DNA of 14,442 nt, taken from the NCBI GenBank assembly GCA_030044695.1, contig JASIDM010000099.1, positions 1-14,442 of the forward strand, in the 5' to 3' direction. Positions 14,147 to 14,442 of the stretch are shown in pieces. How positions within the stretch are numbered: the stretch's first letter is position 1; every line of letters begins with the position of its first letter. The translations under genes and the position numbers were made by a program. Under the pieces are notes generated by a model that saw only the letters and a list, made by a program, of their open reading frames with translations, searched no databases and had not been told where the DNA came from. This DNA comes from Thermoplasmata archaeon. GTDB taxonomy: Archaea > Thermoplasmatota > Thermoplasmata > Lutacidiplasmatales > UBA184.

Positions 14147-14442
14147 GCCCCGCCCCGGGGCCGCGGTCCCGGCGGCTGTTCCGACGGGCGCAGCGTTCGC
14201 TCGTCGGCGGGGTCGACAGTCCCGTTCGCTCCTTCCGGGCCGTCGGCGGCACCCCGGTCGTGATCCGGCGCGGCCGCGGCGCCTACCTCGAGGACGTCGA
14301 CGGCCGGCGCTACGTCGACCTGGTCGGCTCCTGGGGCGCCGCGATCCTCGGCCACGCGCCGCCGACGGTCGTCGCCGCGGTCCGGGAGGCTTCGGCCGAG
14401 GGGCTGTCGTTCGGGGCACCCTCGCCTCGGGAGCACGAGCTG
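14143..14442 (+). CDS. hemL: Glutamate-1-semialdehyde 2,1-aminomutase, 3' truncated
   Basis: The frame from the GTG at 14143, which overlaps the hemQ stop in GTGA, runs open to the window end, giving 100 residues. [20 protein letters not shown], then [26 protein letters not shown] and [13 protein letters not shown], are the classical N-terminal segments of HemL, a PLP-dependent class III aminotransferase relative. The PLP lysine lies beyond the end. It converts glutamate-1-semialdehyde, made by HemA, to 5-aminolevulinate, the HemB substrate. It is the fifth coupled follower in the hem operon; further genes may continue downstream. Confidence 0.94.
   Translation, partial: MSPAPGPRSRRLFRRAQRSLVGGVDSPVRSFRAVGGTPVVIRRGRGAYLEDVDGRRYVDLVGSWGAAILGHAPPTVVAAVREASAEGLSFGAPSPREHEL

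Noticed and set aside
1..14442. CRISPR arrays, tRNA/rRNA genes, insertion sequences or phage genes
   Set aside because: I read for spaced repeats, cloverleaf-like intergenic sequence, transposase motifs and flanking repeats and saw none. Gaps between genes are all about 125 bp or shorter.

Overview
The window is a very GC-rich (about 70 % or more by eye), tightly packed chromosomal segment of a prokaryote, most likely an archaeon. The archaeal signs are a TrmG10-type tRNA guanine-N2 methyltransferase, a GlmM-type mutase with the archaeal-looking GGEDNGG sugar loop, a stand-alone Mut7-C/zinc-ribbon protein, and short AT-rich boxes 27-34 nt before several starts with no Shine-Dalgarno sequence, as expected for leaderless archaeal transcripts. 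The proteins are rich in Arg and poor in Lys without the strongly acidic composition of haloarchaea. My best guess is a high-GC Thermoplasmatota-like lineage, but the window alone cannot settle the phylum.

Layout. (1) 1-1209, +: 3' part of a membrane site-2 protease (M50). (2) 1206-2698, -: two-gene unit Mut7-C RNase-like protein then TrmG10. (3) 2823-4202, +: phosphoglucosamine/phosphomannomutase, divergent from unit 2. (4) 4300-5124, +: uridine/purine nucleoside phosphorylase family protein. (5) 5121-6394, -: TauE/SafE transporter plus DUF1634 partner. (6) 6444-8808, -: PadR regulator, ABC ATPase, ABC-2 permease, with a perfect 18-bp palindrome at the promoter. (7) 8910-9374, -: stand-alone cyclic-nucleotide-binding-domain protein. 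(8) 9458-14442, +: haem operon hemA-hemC-hemD-hemB-hemQ(chdC)-hemL, the last gene cut by the window end.

How the genes work together. HemA, HemL, HemB, HemC and HemD cover every step from glutamyl-tRNA to uroporphyrinogen III (C5 route). The HemQ/ChdC gene within the same translationally coupled string points to the coproporphyrin-dependent end of haem synthesis. That is notable because archaea are best known for the sirohaem (Ahb) route. The genes between uroporphyrinogen III and coprohaem are not in view. The padR-ABC unit looks like a self-regulated exporter cassette. TauE/SafE and DUF1634 form a two-gene anion (sulfite/organosulfonate-type) transport unit.

The packing is extreme. Seven gene pairs share a 4-nt GTGA or ATGA stop/start overlap, and both convergent pairs share their stop codons in a 4-nt CTAG or TTAG. 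No stretch over 130 bases lacks a gene. I see no tRNA, rRNA, CRISPR array or mobile element. I did not find a clearly unprecedented multi-gene system. The most distinctive items are the hemQ-containing archaeal-type haem operon and the two palindromic candidate operators.
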